Shown here piece after piece: positions 50,735-59,073 of a stretch of 64,000 nucleotides of DNA; position 1 is the first letter of the stretch; each line of letters starts with the position of its first letter. A model generated the notes under the pieces. That model was not told where the DNA came from. It was given only the letters and a program-made list of their open reading frames with translations, and ran no database searches. Source of the stretch: an uncultured Collinsella sp. (GTDB lineage: Bacteria; Actinomycetota; Coriobacteriia; Coriobacteriales; Coriobacteriaceae); assembly GCA_958408685.1 (NCBI GenBank), contig CATYLC010000003.1, positions 60,306 to 124,305 of the forward strand, given 5' to 3'. Made by a program: the position numbers and the translations under genes.

Positions 50735-51280
50735 GTGTGGTATGTGATCCAGGTCATTAACGGTCGCGAAGACGTAATGCGCGAGCGCATCGAGCGTGTG
50801 GTGCCAGCGGGCGCCATGCAGGAGCTCTTCTATCCCCAATATCAAACCGAAATCAAGGTACACGGCGAGTGGGTCAACACGACTAAGCCGCTGTTCCCCG
50901 GTTATCTCATCTGCGATACGGCGGTCCCCCGCACCGTGCAACAGTATCTGCTGCGTATGGACGACTTTGCTCGGGTGTTATCCCAGGATGGTCAGTTTGT
51001 GCCGCTGGCGAAAGAAGAGACCCAGCTCATTGGCAGTTTTACCAATAGGGGAGACCGCGTAGTGCCCATGAGCGAGGCCTTAAAAGATGGCGATCAGGTC
51101 GTAGTAACGGCAGGTCCGCTGCTGGGCCACGAAGGTCTTATCAAAACCATTAACAGACGCAAGAGAACGGCTTATTTGGAGCTCGATCTATGTGGCCGAC
51201 GCGTAACCACCCGTGTTGGCCTTGCAGTGCTTTCAAACGAGCAGCGCGTCATGCGCAACCTCAATAAGGCAACCGCCTAG
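50735..51280 (+). CDS. loaP: NusG paralogue of the LoaP type, processive antiterminator
   Basis: A 181-residue specialised NusG homologue. The N-terminal NGN domain starts WYVIQVINGREDVMRERIE and contains PLFPGYLICD, the region contacting RNA polymerase. The C-terminal KOW domain starts near GDQVVVTAGPLLGHEGLIKTINRRKRTAYLEL. It stands alone at the head of a polysaccharide operon, away from secE and ribosomal genes, which is typical of LoaP/RfaH-like regulators and not of housekeeping NusG. GTG 50735 is chosen because AAGGGGG lies eight bases upstream and NusG proteins start at WYV; GTG codons at 50726 and 50729 fall inside that ribosome site. Confidence 0.85.
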   Translation: MWYVIQVINGREDVMRERIERVVPAGAMQELFYPQYQTEIKVHGEWVNTTKPLFPGYLICDTAVPRTVQQYLLRMDDFARVLSQDGQFVPLAKEETQLIGSFTNRGDRVVPMSEALKDGDQVVVTAGPLLGHEGLIKTINRRKRTAYLELDLCGRRVTTRVGLAVLSNEQRVMRNLNKATA

Positions 51281-51331
51281 CTGCTGGCAATTGCTTCTAA
51301 GGACAGAGAGGATCCTCGACCCGAGGACGAA

Positions 51332-52165
51332 ATGTTGAAAGAGAACGTGTTGGATAATACAGAATGTGAAACGGATGCGCCCGTTGGTACGGCACTGATT
51401 TATCAAGCCATGGATCGGCAGGAACCCTCTCAGACCCATGTGGCGAAGGAATTTCCACCTCCTGTCGAGAACCCTGCTCCAGCGCAAGGTTTCGTGGCAC
51501 CGAGAAGCTATAGGGCTCCCGCCGCAGATCCCAAGGCTGCCGCCCCCAAGAAAGGTGGGTCTGCCTATTTTGCCTTCAAGCGAGCTTTCGACATCGTTTT
51601 TTCTGCTGCGGTCTGCGCGGTTTTGGCCGTCCCCGTTGTAGCTGCATGCGTCGCCATTGAGATTGACTCTCCCGGAAAGCCGTTCTTCCGTCAAGAGCGA
51701 GTTGGTAAGGGTGGAAAGCCTATCTATATCTTCAAACTCCGCACCATGGTCTCTGACGCTCACGAACACCCTGAGAAATACATGACTCCCGATCAGCTGG
51801 CGCAATGGCAGCGCGAACAGAAGGTTGACGATGATCCCCGAATCACGCGTGTAGGCCGCTTTCTTCGCCGCACTTCGTTGGACGAACTTCCTCAATTCAT
51901 TAACGTTCTCTCGGGTGATTTATCCGTCATTGGCCCTCGTCCCGTAACACTTGAGGAAACGTATGAATACGGCGATGCACGCGATGAGGTGCTCGCATGT
52001 AAGCCTGGCATCACCGGTTGGTGGGCTGCGACTGACCGCAACGAATCCACGTGGAGAAGTGGTCAGAGGCAAGCTCGTGAGCTCTTTTATGTGCGCCATC
52101 AGTCGCTCGGGTTGGATACCCGCGTGTTCGTAAAAACGTTCAAGGCGATGAGGAGGGGGAAGTAA
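51332..52165 (+). CDS. Polyprenyl-phosphate sugar phosphotransferase (priming enzyme)
   Basis: A 277-residue bacterial sugar transferase that puts the first sugar phosphate on undecaprenyl phosphate at the inner membrane face. Residues 1-78 are a Pro/Ala-rich disordered region. A hydrophobic hairpin (IVFSAAVCAVLAVPVVAACVAI) is followed by the catalytic core: PFFRQERVGKGGKPIYIFKLRTM, DPRITRVGRFLRRTSLDELPQFINVLSGDLSVIGPRP and PGITGWWAATDRN. It is the short PglC/WcaJ C-terminal form without extra N-terminal helices. It is first after the antiterminator gene, as usual for such operons. Confidence 0.9.
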   Translation: MLKENVLDNTECETDAPVGTALIYQAMDRQEPSQTHVAKEFPPPVENPAPAQGFVAPRSYRAPAADPKAAAPKKGGSAYFAFKRAFDIVFSAAVCAVLAVPVVAACVAIEIDSPGKPFFRQERVGKGGKPIYIFKLRTMVSDAHEHPEKYMTPDQLAQWQREQKVDDDPRITRVGRFLRRTSLDELPQFINVLSGDLSVIGPRPVTLEETYEYGDARDEVLACKPGITGWWAATDRNESTWRSGQRQARELFYVRHQSLGLDTRVFVKTFKAMRRGK

Positions 52166-52168
52166 CGT

Positions 52169-52939
52169 ATGACCGATTCTCCCCTGGTTTCAATCATTAT
52201 GCCCCTCTACAATGCTGAGCCGTATCTTGTCGAGACCTTCGACTCCGTTCTTTCTCAATCCTATAAAAACTGGGAGCTCATCGTGGTCGAAGATTGCTCT
52301 TCGGATGCATCTCTTCGACTTGCGAAGGAATACGAGAATAAGGATCGTCGTATCTCGGTTCACCCCAACGAGCACAACGTTGGTGCGGCTAAGTCGCGCA
52401 ATACCGGTATCGAACACGTTTCCGGCGATTTCGTCGCGTTCATGGACGCCGATGACGCATGGCTTCCGGATAAACTTGATCACCAGCTTGCGTACATGCG
52501 GGATTGTGGTCTGGGGATGTGCTTCACCTCGTACGAGACCATTGAGTCTGACGGACAGCATAGGAATTACGTACACGTACCCAAGAGCATCGACTACGAC
52601 GGTTTTCTCAAGAACACCGTGACCTGCAGCCATACCATCGCGTTCGACCTCTCGAAAATACCCCTGAGTCTTCTCGTTTGTCCCGATTTCGGGGATTCGT
52701 TCGATTTCCCTGAAGACATGGTCGTCTGGCTCCAGGTCCTCAAGAGCGGCGTTCCAGCCGGCGGCCTCGACGAGGTGCTTGCAAAGAACAGGAAACATAG
52801 CGGCTCCCGCTCCGCTAATAAATTCCGTGCAGTTTCCCGCACGTGGAACGCCTACCGAAAAGTGGAGAAGATAAACCCAGTCTATTCCGCGTATTGTCTG
52901 TTCTGGCAGCTGACGCACGCGGTGCTTAAAAGGATTTAG
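52169..52939 (+). CDS. Family 2 glycosyltransferase
   Basis: A 256-residue GT-A glycosyltransferase, cytoplasmic side. PLVSIIMPLYNAEPYLVETFDSVLSQSYKNWELIVVEDCSSD is the classic N-terminus. The metal-binding motif is FMDADDAWLPDKL, and DMVVWLQVLKSG is near the acceptor site (usual ED replaced by PEDMV). AGGAGGGGG precedes the ATG. It likely adds the second sugar of the repeat unit; donor and linkage cannot be predicted. Confidence 0.88.
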   Translation: MTDSPLVSIIMPLYNAEPYLVETFDSVLSQSYKNWELIVVEDCSSDASLRLAKEYENKDRRISVHPNEHNVGAAKSRNTGIEHVSGDFVAFMDADDAWLPDKLDHQLAYMRDCGLGMCFTSYETIESDGQHRNYVHVPKSIDYDGFLKNTVTCSHTIAFDLSKIPLSLLVCPDFGDSFDFPEDMVVWLQVLKSGVPAGGLDEVLAKNRKHSGSRSANKFRAVSRTWNAYRKVEKINPVYSAYCLFWQLTHAVLKRI

Positions 52940-52951
52940 GATTGAGGCTGA

Positions 52952-54046
52952 ATGAGGATTCTATTTCTCTCGAACCTTGAGTTTGAGGGCTTCGCGGGCC
53001 CTACGTACTGTGTGCCTGCACTGATCGGGGCCTTATCCGAACTCGAAGAGGTTGTCTGGTATAACATGAGACCTGTCGAACGCGAAGAATGGAGGGGTCT
53101 TCCCTTCTACAGGAACCCTAACGACTTTGCTTTCGGCATTGAAGATTTCACCAGTCGAATCTGGCGCCCTGACCTAATCGTTTTCGAGGGCTTTTATGCG
53201 TTTCATCCCAACGCGACCCTCTTGGGCGTGCTGTCTTCGGGTATACCATATGTGATTGAGCCGCACTGCGCCCTCACGAGCGGAGACCAGGGGAAGAAAA
53301 CCTTTAAGAAACGAATCTGCAACGCCGTTTTCTACAACCGTTTCGCTCAAGGCGCCGCTGCGATCCACTACCTTACCGAGAAAGAACGCGATGAGTCCGG
53401 CGAGAAATGGAACCGGAACAGCTTCATCGAGCCGAACGGCATAGAGGTGCCCAAGGAGCGCCCTCATCGGGAGTCGTGGCATGGCGACGTGCCTGAAATT
53501 GTGTTCGTTGGCAGAGTGGAGCCCTATCAAAAGGGGTTGGACGTCCTCCTCGAAGCGCTTACTCCGTTGAATGCTCGCGCGGATTTACCGCGCTTCCATC
53601 TCTCGATTTACGGCAACTCCGTCAACGGCTTCTCAAACGAGATGGAGAAAAGGCTACAGGCCGCGGGGCTTTCAGACGTTGTTGCCATTCACGGCCCTGT
53701 ATACGGGGATGCGAAGGATGCGGTTCTGCGCGCCGCGGACATCTTTCTCCTCACATCACGCTACGAGGGGATGCCGATGGGCCTGCTCGAGGCGTGCGCC
53801 TACGGGTTGCCATGCGTGGTAACCCCGGGTACCAACATGTCTGACGTCATCCTCGCCGAGGGAGCCGGATGGGTCTGTGACCTTTCTCCCGAATCCGTGC
53901 GGGAAGCCATCGTCGTCGCCGCCAGCTCTGCTGAGGCCTATGCGGAGATGGCCCTGGCCTCACGTCGCGTTGCGGAGTTGTTTTCGTGGCCCTCGATCGC
54001 CAAGTCGATTCGAACCGATTATCTCAAGGTGATTGGGCGCGCATGA
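52952..54046 (+). CDS. Family 4 glycosyltransferase
   Basis: A 364-residue GT-B enzyme. The C-terminal donor domain has IVFVGRVEPYQKGLDVLLEAL, AIHGPVYGD, LLTSRYEGMPMGLLEACAYGLPCVVTPGTNMSDVI (with the E-x7-E pattern) typical of GT4. The N-terminal acceptor domain is less conserved. It follows the GT2 gene by 12 bp and overlaps the polymerase gene by four bases. Confidence 0.88.
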   Translation: MRILFLSNLEFEGFAGPTYCVPALIGALSELEEVVWYNMRPVEREEWRGLPFYRNPNDFAFGIEDFTSRIWRPDLIVFEGFYAFHPNATLLGVLSSGIPYVIEPHCALTSGDQGKKTFKKRICNAVFYNRFAQGAAAIHYLTEKERDESGEKWNRNSFIEPNGIEVPKERPHRESWHGDVPEIVFVGRVEPYQKGLDVLLEALTPLNARADLPRFHLSIYGNSVNGFSNEMEKRLQAAGLSDVVAIHGPVYGDAKDAVLRAADIFLLTSRYEGMPMGLLEACAYGLPCVVTPGTNMSDVILAEGAGWVCDLSPESVREAIVVAASSAEAYAEMALASRRVAELFSWPSIAKSIRTDYLKVIGRA

Positions 54047-55098
54047 CGATTTATCTGATGGAAATAGTCGTGATTCTCGTTCTCGGTGTAATCACGGGCG
54101 TGTCGCGCGGGGATGCTGAGAGACGATGCTTTATCATCTTGGCCTGCCTGGTCTTGTTCGCGTTATCCGGCCTGAGAAGCTACGCGGTCGGAGTGGATAC
54201 GCTCCAGTACTGGAACGCTTACCTGACGGCGTGGATGGCACACTCCTGGTATGAAACCGGGTTCCTGTACCTCCTCCGGGCCTTGAACGTGGTCAGCCCC
54301 AATCCGCAGCTCCTTCTTCTCTTCACCAGTGCGGTCATGACCGCCTGCGTCGGGTATGTGGTCTATAAGTCAGACTGCAATCCCGTGCTCGCACTCTTCC
54401 TCTATGTGACACTTCTGACGTACGCCTCCTTTATGAACCTCATGCGCCAAGGTATCGCCGCCGCAATCATCATCGCGGCGATACCTTGGCTGGAGTCCGG
54501 GAAGAGGATCCGTTTCGCTGCGGCGGTCATTTTCGGCTCACTGTTTCACTCGACCGCCATCGTCATGCTCGCGCTCATTCCGCTCTCGGCGCTCGCACCG
54601 ACAAAGAAAGTCATGCTGGGTTATGGCGTCGTCACGTTGGCTTTGGCTCTTTCCCCTGATGTCGTGTGGAGCTTCGTTGAGAAGAACTTCGACAAGTACT
54701 CGACGTATAGCAGGTCCTCATGGTCGGGGGGGAATGCGCTCGCGGCACCGATCATGACCGCCATGGACGCTTTGCTGATTGTCGTTTCCCATTTGTTTGG
54801 GGTCGGGGCTTCGGATGACGACAGGGAGGAGAGGGTTCTTTTCCATGGATCTATGCTCCAGGTCGTCTTCCAGTTCCTCGCTTGTTTCGTGAACATCTTC
54901 CAGAGGCTGACGACGTTCACCTCGTTTTTCCTTGCCTTATACGTGGCGCTGCGATTCCGAAAGATCGATACAAAGCTCAAGTTCCTCCTCGTTTACGGCA
55001 TATGCGCAGTTACGGCCGTGTTTTTTGTAGTAATTATGGTCTACCGGCCGCAATGGCACGGTGTCGTTCCTTTTTCCTTTTTCTGGCAGCTTGTTTAG
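54043..55098 (+). CDS. EpsG/Wzy-like polysaccharide polymerase
   Basis: A 351-residue protein with about nine to ten hydrophobic helices, such as MEIVVILVLGVITGVS and IVMLALIPLSALAPTKK. The pattern LRSYAVGVDTLQYWNAYLTAW, with a conserved Arg and GxDTxxY, and LMRQGIAAAIIIAAI are typical of the EpsG family, which polymerises repeat units. The ATG overlaps the previous stop. It is followed by about 830 bp without an intact gene. Exact specificity is not predictable. Confidence 0.82.
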   Translation: MTIYLMEIVVILVLGVITGVSRGDAERRCFIILACLVLFALSGLRSYAVGVDTLQYWNAYLTAWMAHSWYETGFLYLLRALNVVSPNPQLLLLFTSAVMTACVGYVVYKSDCNPVLALFLYVTLLTYASFMNLMRQGIAAAIIIAAIPWLESGKRIRFAAAVIFGSLFHSTAIVMLALIPLSALAPTKKVMLGYGVVTLALALSPDVVWSFVEKNFDKYSTYSRSSWSGGNALAAPIMTAMDALLIVVSHLFGVGASDDDREERVLFHGSMLQVVFQFLACFVNIFQRLTTFTSFFLALYVALRFRKIDTKLKFLLVYGICAVTAVFFVVIMVYRPQWHGVVPFSFFWQLV

Positions 55099-55162
55099 AT
55101 TCATGAGGATTTTTAAATGGGACTAGTGTTGAACAATCTCGGGAGGATTGCCAAGCATTCGG

Positions 55163-55209
55163 TCCATCCGAAGCCCCTCGCGTACCGCACGCGAGGGGCT
55201 TCGGATGGA
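55163..55209. repeat. Perfect 21-bp hairpin in the middle of the polysaccharide locus
   Basis: TCCATCCGAAGCCCCTCGCG plus T (55163-55183) is the exact reverse complement of 55189-55209 around ACCGC. It directly follows the beginning of a short frame (ATG 55117, MGLVLNNLGRIAKH) with a fair ribosome site, so it may have interrupted a gene, or may be a terminator without a T run. Confidence 0.7.
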
Positions 55210-55306
55210 CCTCCTGAATCTGCGTGGCCAGGGAGCGCTTACCCGGGTTTCGGCCACCACTTAACGTTCCTCGCCCGAGCTCCACGACTTATGACCTGCA
55301 ACACCT

Positions 55307-55809
55307 TTGGTCAAAATCACCGTGATTATTCCCCGCTGTATCGGCGAGCTCGGGCGGGTCATTTCTGTGGGGACGAAACACTCGAGCGGCGTTGCATGGG
55401 GAAGGATCTTCGGTCGCGAGACGCGGCAAGGCCTAGAGCTTCTCAAAGATGGGTGGTTTGAGGATACTGTGCAGGCATAAATGATCGTGCTGAGGTTCAG
55501 GGGTCGACCATCGAAGAATTGGACTACTCATACCAAAAGCAAGTTGACTCGTTAACCTCGAACAGCCTGTCGAGCAAGAGGTCTGTAGACAGGTACTTCA
55601 AGATCGAAGCCATGCTTTCTTTGCGCCGGACATTGGGCTTTCCTTTTCACCAGAGGATGTATGACCAGACTCTCTATCAGCTCGGCCTCTTGTTTGCAAA
55701 CCTCACGGTCGCGCTCGTTGACGGGGAATTTCGCTGCGTTTTTGCTTTAGTTACCGAGTTGATGAAGGCGAATGGGCCATCCCGAGAAAGTTCTTTTGGA
55801 AGTCGATAG
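55307..55809 (+). pseudogene. Decayed family 2 glycosyltransferase
   Basis: Two frames together give a recognisable GT2 protein. The first (55307-55480) reads LVKITVIIPRC, then after a large internal deletion SGVAWGRIFGRE and LLKDGWFEDTVQA, which matches the WGRIFRR...FEDT block of such enzymes, and ends in TAA. The rest continues in another frame: STIEELDYSYQKQVDSLTSN, SKRSVDRYFKIEAML, RMYDQTLYQLGLLFANLTVAL. The start, the metal-binding DxD region and frame continuity are lost. It sits among intact sugar-transfer genes, so it marks recent simplification of the repeat unit. Confidence 0.7.
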
Positions 55810-55927
55810 CGTCCTCTGGCGGCTGGCGTCGCTTTCGCTTTAAGGGCTCAGGCACCCGCTCTTTATTGCCTTGCGCTTTAGCTCGAATAGAAACGAAAAC
55901 TGAAATTTGTTTGGGTTGATATAGATA

Positions 55928-57172
55928 TTGAAAAGCAGTAACACACTCGCCAAAAACATAATTTGGCAGTACGGATTACAAGTACTTAAGTACGTCTTCC
56001 CCCTCATCCTCGTGCCGTACCTCACGCGCGTGCTGGGCACGGGTGGCTACGCCGTCTATGCCTACGTGTTGTCGTTCATGGGAATCGTCCAGACGCTCGC
56101 CGACTTCGGTTTCATGCTTTCCGGAACAAAGCAAGTCGTCGACCTGAGGGACAACTGCGAGGTCCTTTCACGCCTGCTCGGCTCCATAGAGCTCGCTCGT
56201 CTTCTCCTCGCCGCCGGCCTGTGCACGGTCGTCGTGGTAGTCGCCCAGTTCATCCCACTGCTCTGGGACAATATGGGGTATGTACTGATTGCCTATGTTT
56301 CCACCGTGCTCAGGGCCTTGCTACCGGATTTCATGTTTCAAGGTTTTGAGGACATGGAGCCGCTCACCACGCGTTTCTTCGCGGCAAAGGTGATCACGGT
56401 CGGCCTGACTCTTCTGGTGGTCCATGGACCGCAGGATCTTCTACTCGTCGCAGTTGCGGATGTCCTGGGCGGCTTGGTAGCGCTTATCTGGAGCTTCATA
56501 ACCGTTCGAACCCGCTACGGCGTGCGGGTTTCCTTCGGTGGCTTCCGAAACGCCTTGGCTGAGCTAAAGAGATCTGCCGTGTATTGCGTGTCGAACATCG
56601 GCACCACCCTTGTCTCGGGGTTCACCACTTTCGTCGTGGGAATCGTGCTCACCGACCCGACGGAAATCGCGTACTGGTCGCTCGCCCTCACAACCGTGAG
56701 CGCGGTTCAAGCGCTCTATTCTCCGATATCCAGCAGTCTGTATCCTCATGTTGTGGCGCATCGGGATCTGGGCGCTGTTAGGAAAATGGCGATTATGGCA
56801 GCTCCCGCCCTATTGGTCGGCACCGTTGCGTATTGCCTGCTGTCCCCGCAGGTGTTTTTTCTACTTGGCGGACAGGGCTACGTTGCTGGTTCTTGGGTCA
56901 TGGTTGCCCTCAGCCCTGTCCTGCCGCTCTCTTTCTATTCGATCTTGATTGGCTGGCCGGTACTCGGCGCTTTGGGTAAGGTCAACGAACTTACCGCCTC
57001 GACTGTTGCCTCCGGTGTTATTAACGCTGCTCTGCTCCTCGCGATGGCGCTTCTCGGCAGGTCATCTTTGCTCGCGATCTGCGTAATCCGCTGCATAGCC
57101 GAGGTTGCGCTACTTGGAACCAGGGGGTTTGCGCTGATTGAATGTTTAAGGAAGGGAAAGTTGCATGAGTAA
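55928..57172 (+). CDS. Wzx-type polysaccharide flippase
   Basis: A 414-residue integral membrane protein with about twelve hydrophobic segments, of the MOP exporter superfamily. The N-terminus NTLAKNIIWQYGLQVLKYVFPLILVPYLTRVLG is typical of O-antigen flippases. It moves lipid-linked repeat units across the membrane for the EpsG/Wzy-like polymerase. A TTG start at 55928 is used because homology begins there and no ATG or GTG lies nearby; the ribosome site is weak. It overlaps licD by eight bases. Confidence 0.88.
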   Translation: MKSSNTLAKNIIWQYGLQVLKYVFPLILVPYLTRVLGTGGYAVYAYVLSFMGIVQTLADFGFMLSGTKQVVDLRDNCEVLSRLLGSIELARLLLAAGLCTVVVVVAQFIPLLWDNMGYVLIAYVSTVLRALLPDFMFQGFEDMEPLTTRFFAAKVITVGLTLLVVHGPQDLLLVAVADVLGGLVALIWSFITVRTRYGVRVSFGGFRNALAELKRSAVYCVSNIGTTLVSGFTTFVVGIVLTDPTEIAYWSLALTTVSAVQALYSPISSSLYPHVVAHRDLGAVRKMAIMAAPALLVGTVAYCLLSPQVFFLLGGQGYVAGSWVMVALSPVLPLSFYSILIGWPVLGALGKVNELTASTVASGVINAALLLAMALLGRSSLLAICVIRCIAEVALLGTRGFALIECLRKGKLHE

Positions 57173-58001
57173 CATCACCCCGCTCTCTATCGAAGAGCTA
57201 CACCAGAAGGAGCTGGAGCTTCTTGAAGCGTTTGATGCCTTTTGCTCCGAACACGGCCTTCGATACTCGCTTACGGCCGGCACTTTGCTTGGCGCTATTC
57301 GTCACAAGGGATTCATCCCCTGGGATGACGATATCGACGTCTGTATGCCGCGCCCCGATTACGATCGTCTTGCAACGCTTGCTGGCGAGTTGCCGGCTGG
57401 ACTCAGGCTCGTTGGCCCCGAGAACAGCCCGTTTGTTTACCCCTGGCGCAAGTTTTGCACCGAAAGTATTAGAGCCCAAGAGCCTACCTATGAAGGGGTC
57501 ATGGATCAAATGCTCTGGATAGATGTTTTCGTTATGGATGGCGTTTCTTCTGACGAGAGCGAGATTGAGCGCACGCAAGTCCGCATGAACAAGGCCTCGC
57601 GTGCAAGCGTTTGGTCGAGCGCCAATCATAATTCGGACTCAATGGGAAAACGCTTCATAAAGAACGCAGCCAAAGCGCTTCTTAATCCGGAGCACGCAAA
57701 GACGAAGATGATGGCAATGGCTGAGCGCGTTGCAACCGAGCCTGGTTACGACGCGGCAAGCCGCGTCAGCAGCGTACTCGGACTGGCCAAACACGGGTGG
57801 TCGATTCCCAAGGAAGGCTACGAGGACATGGTCGAGGTTGAGTTCGAGGAGCACATGCTCCCCGCCATGGGCTGCTGGGACGAATACCTGACCAAGTGCT
57901 ACGGGGATTACATGCAGCTGCCGCCGGAGGACAAAAGACAGACGCACCGCCTGAAGGCATGGTGCGTGAACGAAGACACTAAGGAGAATGCAGATGCTTA
58001 A
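57165..58001 (+). CDS. LicD-family phosphotransferase
   Basis: A 278-residue protein with the LicD/fukutin signature: EELHQKELELLEAFDAFCSEHGLRYSLTAGTLLGAIRHKGFIPWDDDIDVCMPRPDYDRL. LicD enzymes transfer phosphocholine or related phospho-alcohols from a CDP donor to sugars; the DDDID motif binds the metal and donor. MWIDVFVMDG and ending KCYGDYMQLPPEDKRQTH are typical. A cytidylyltransferase gene in the same operon (61535) can make a CDP donor. ATG overlaps the flippase end. Confidence 0.88.
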   Translation: MSNITPLSIEELHQKELELLEAFDAFCSEHGLRYSLTAGTLLGAIRHKGFIPWDDDIDVCMPRPDYDRLATLAGELPAGLRLVGPENSPFVYPWRKFCTESIRAQEPTYEGVMDQMLWIDVFVMDGVSSDESEIERTQVRMNKASRASVWSSANHNSDSMGKRFIKNAAKALLNPEHAKTKMMAMAERVATEPGYDAASRVSSVLGLAKHGWSIPKEGYEDMVEVEFEEHMLPAMGCWDEYLTKCYGDYMQLPPEDKRQTHRLKAWCVNEDTKENADA

Positions 58002-59064
58002 CTTCACCGTTGGTCCGGTTATGAGTCCCAGCGAGGTGCTGGAAGTTTCAGCCAAGAGCGCACCCTATTTCCGCACGCCAGAGTTCTCTCAGGTAATGCA
58101 AGAGAACGAGCGTATTATGTTGGACTTGTTGTCCGCACCCAAGGATTCACGCTGCGTGTTTCTAACGGCTTCTGGCACAGGCGCTATGGAGGCTGCTGTG
58201 ATGAGTGTCTTAGCGCCCGCTGAACGAGTTGCAGTGGTCAATGGTGGCAGTTTCGGGCAGAGGTTCGTCGACCTATGCCAACTGCACGGGCACACCGTCG
58301 ACGAGATCAAACTTGAGTTCGGGCACCAGATAGCGCGGAAAAACCTCGAAGACGCAGTGGATCTCAGCTGTGGTGCGCTGCTCGTGAACATGCATGAGAC
58401 CTCATCAGGACTGTTGTACGACATGAGCCTCCTGTCCGACTTTTGCCGCGAGCGCGGGATGGCCCTGATCGTCGACGCAGTGAGCGCGTTCATCGCCGAA
58501 GAGATTGACATGGCGGCTCTCGGCGCCGACGTGGTGCTGACCGGTTCGCAAAAGGCGCTAGCTTGCCACCCTGGCATCTCTCTCATGGCTCTCTCGCCGC
58601 GCGGACAGGAAAGGGTAGCGGACAATCCTGAGCTTTGCTCCTACCTAAGTCTAAAGGAGGCCCTGCGCAACGGCGAGCGCGGCCAGACACCATGGACGCC
58701 TGCGGTGACAACGTTATTTGAGATCAACTCGCGCCTGAAGGCAATCGAAGATCGCGGCATCGATGCAGAGCGAGCGGAGATCGCGGAGCGCGCCGAAGCC
58801 GTGCGTAGCGCCTTGGCGAACACGGCGCTCCAGATGGTTCCGGAGAAACCCTCCAACGCGGTGACGGCGCTACGTTGCCCCGGACGCAACGCAAAGGCGA
58901 TTATTGAGCGAGCTAAAACCGAGTACGGCATGTGGCTGTGTCCCAATGGCGGCTCGTTGGCTGATGAAGTGTTCCGCATTGGTCATATCGGTGCAATCAC
59001 CGCCGAAGACAACCGTAAACTCATCGACGCTCTGGGTGCAATGTCGGCAGAGGGTCTGTTCTAA
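57994..59064 (+). CDS. Class V aminotransferase
   Basis: A 356-residue PLP-dependent enzyme, fold type I. The start NFTVGPVMSPSEVLEVSAKS, FLTASGTGAMEAAVM, LIVDAVSAFIAEEIDM and TGSQKALACHPGISLMAL, which carries the PLP lysine, place it near 2-aminoethylphosphonate--pyruvate and serine--glyoxylate transaminases. No phosphoenolpyruvate mutase is present, so a phosphonate route is not supported. Between licD and the cytidylyltransferase it may make the amino group of a CDP-linked amino alcohol. ATG 57994 is preferred over 57988 since AAGGAG lies seven bases before it. Confidence 0.85.
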   Translation: MLNFTVGPVMSPSEVLEVSAKSAPYFRTPEFSQVMQENERIMLDLLSAPKDSRCVFLTASGTGAMEAAVMSVLAPAERVAVVNGGSFGQRFVDLCQLHGHTVDEIKLEFGHQIARKNLEDAVDLSCGALLVNMHETSSGLLYDMSLLSDFCRERGMALIVDAVSAFIAEEIDMAALGADVVLTGSQKALACHPGISLMALSPRGQERVADNPELCSYLSLKEALRNGERGQTPWTPAVTTLFEINSRLKAIEDRGIDAERAEIAERAEAVRSALANTALQMVPEKPSNAVTALRCPGRNAKAIIERAKTEYGMWLCPNGGSLADEVFRIGHIGAITAEDNRKLIDALGAMSAEGLF

Positions 59065-59073
59065 GGAGGACGA

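Larger units (their letters stand above)
55099..55927. other. Decayed region between the polymerase and flippase genes
   Basis: From 55099 the sequence holds a possible truncated gene start at 55117 (14 or so sensible residues), the hairpin 55163-55209, about 100 bp of uninterpreted sequence, a glycosyltransferase relic (55307-55809) and an AT-rich stretch (55880-55927) that probably carries the ribosome site or promoter of the flippase gene. Confidence 0.55.

Noticed and set aside
51034..51046. GTTTTACCA, the glycogen operator motif, inside the loaP-like gene.
   Set aside because: Single copy within a coding region, no second half-site; probably chance.
57994..59064. Assignment of the class V aminotransferase as 2-aminoethylphosphonate transaminase (phnW) of a phosphonate pathway.
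   Set aside because: No PEP mutase or phosphonopyruvate decarboxylase in the locus; the family is broad.
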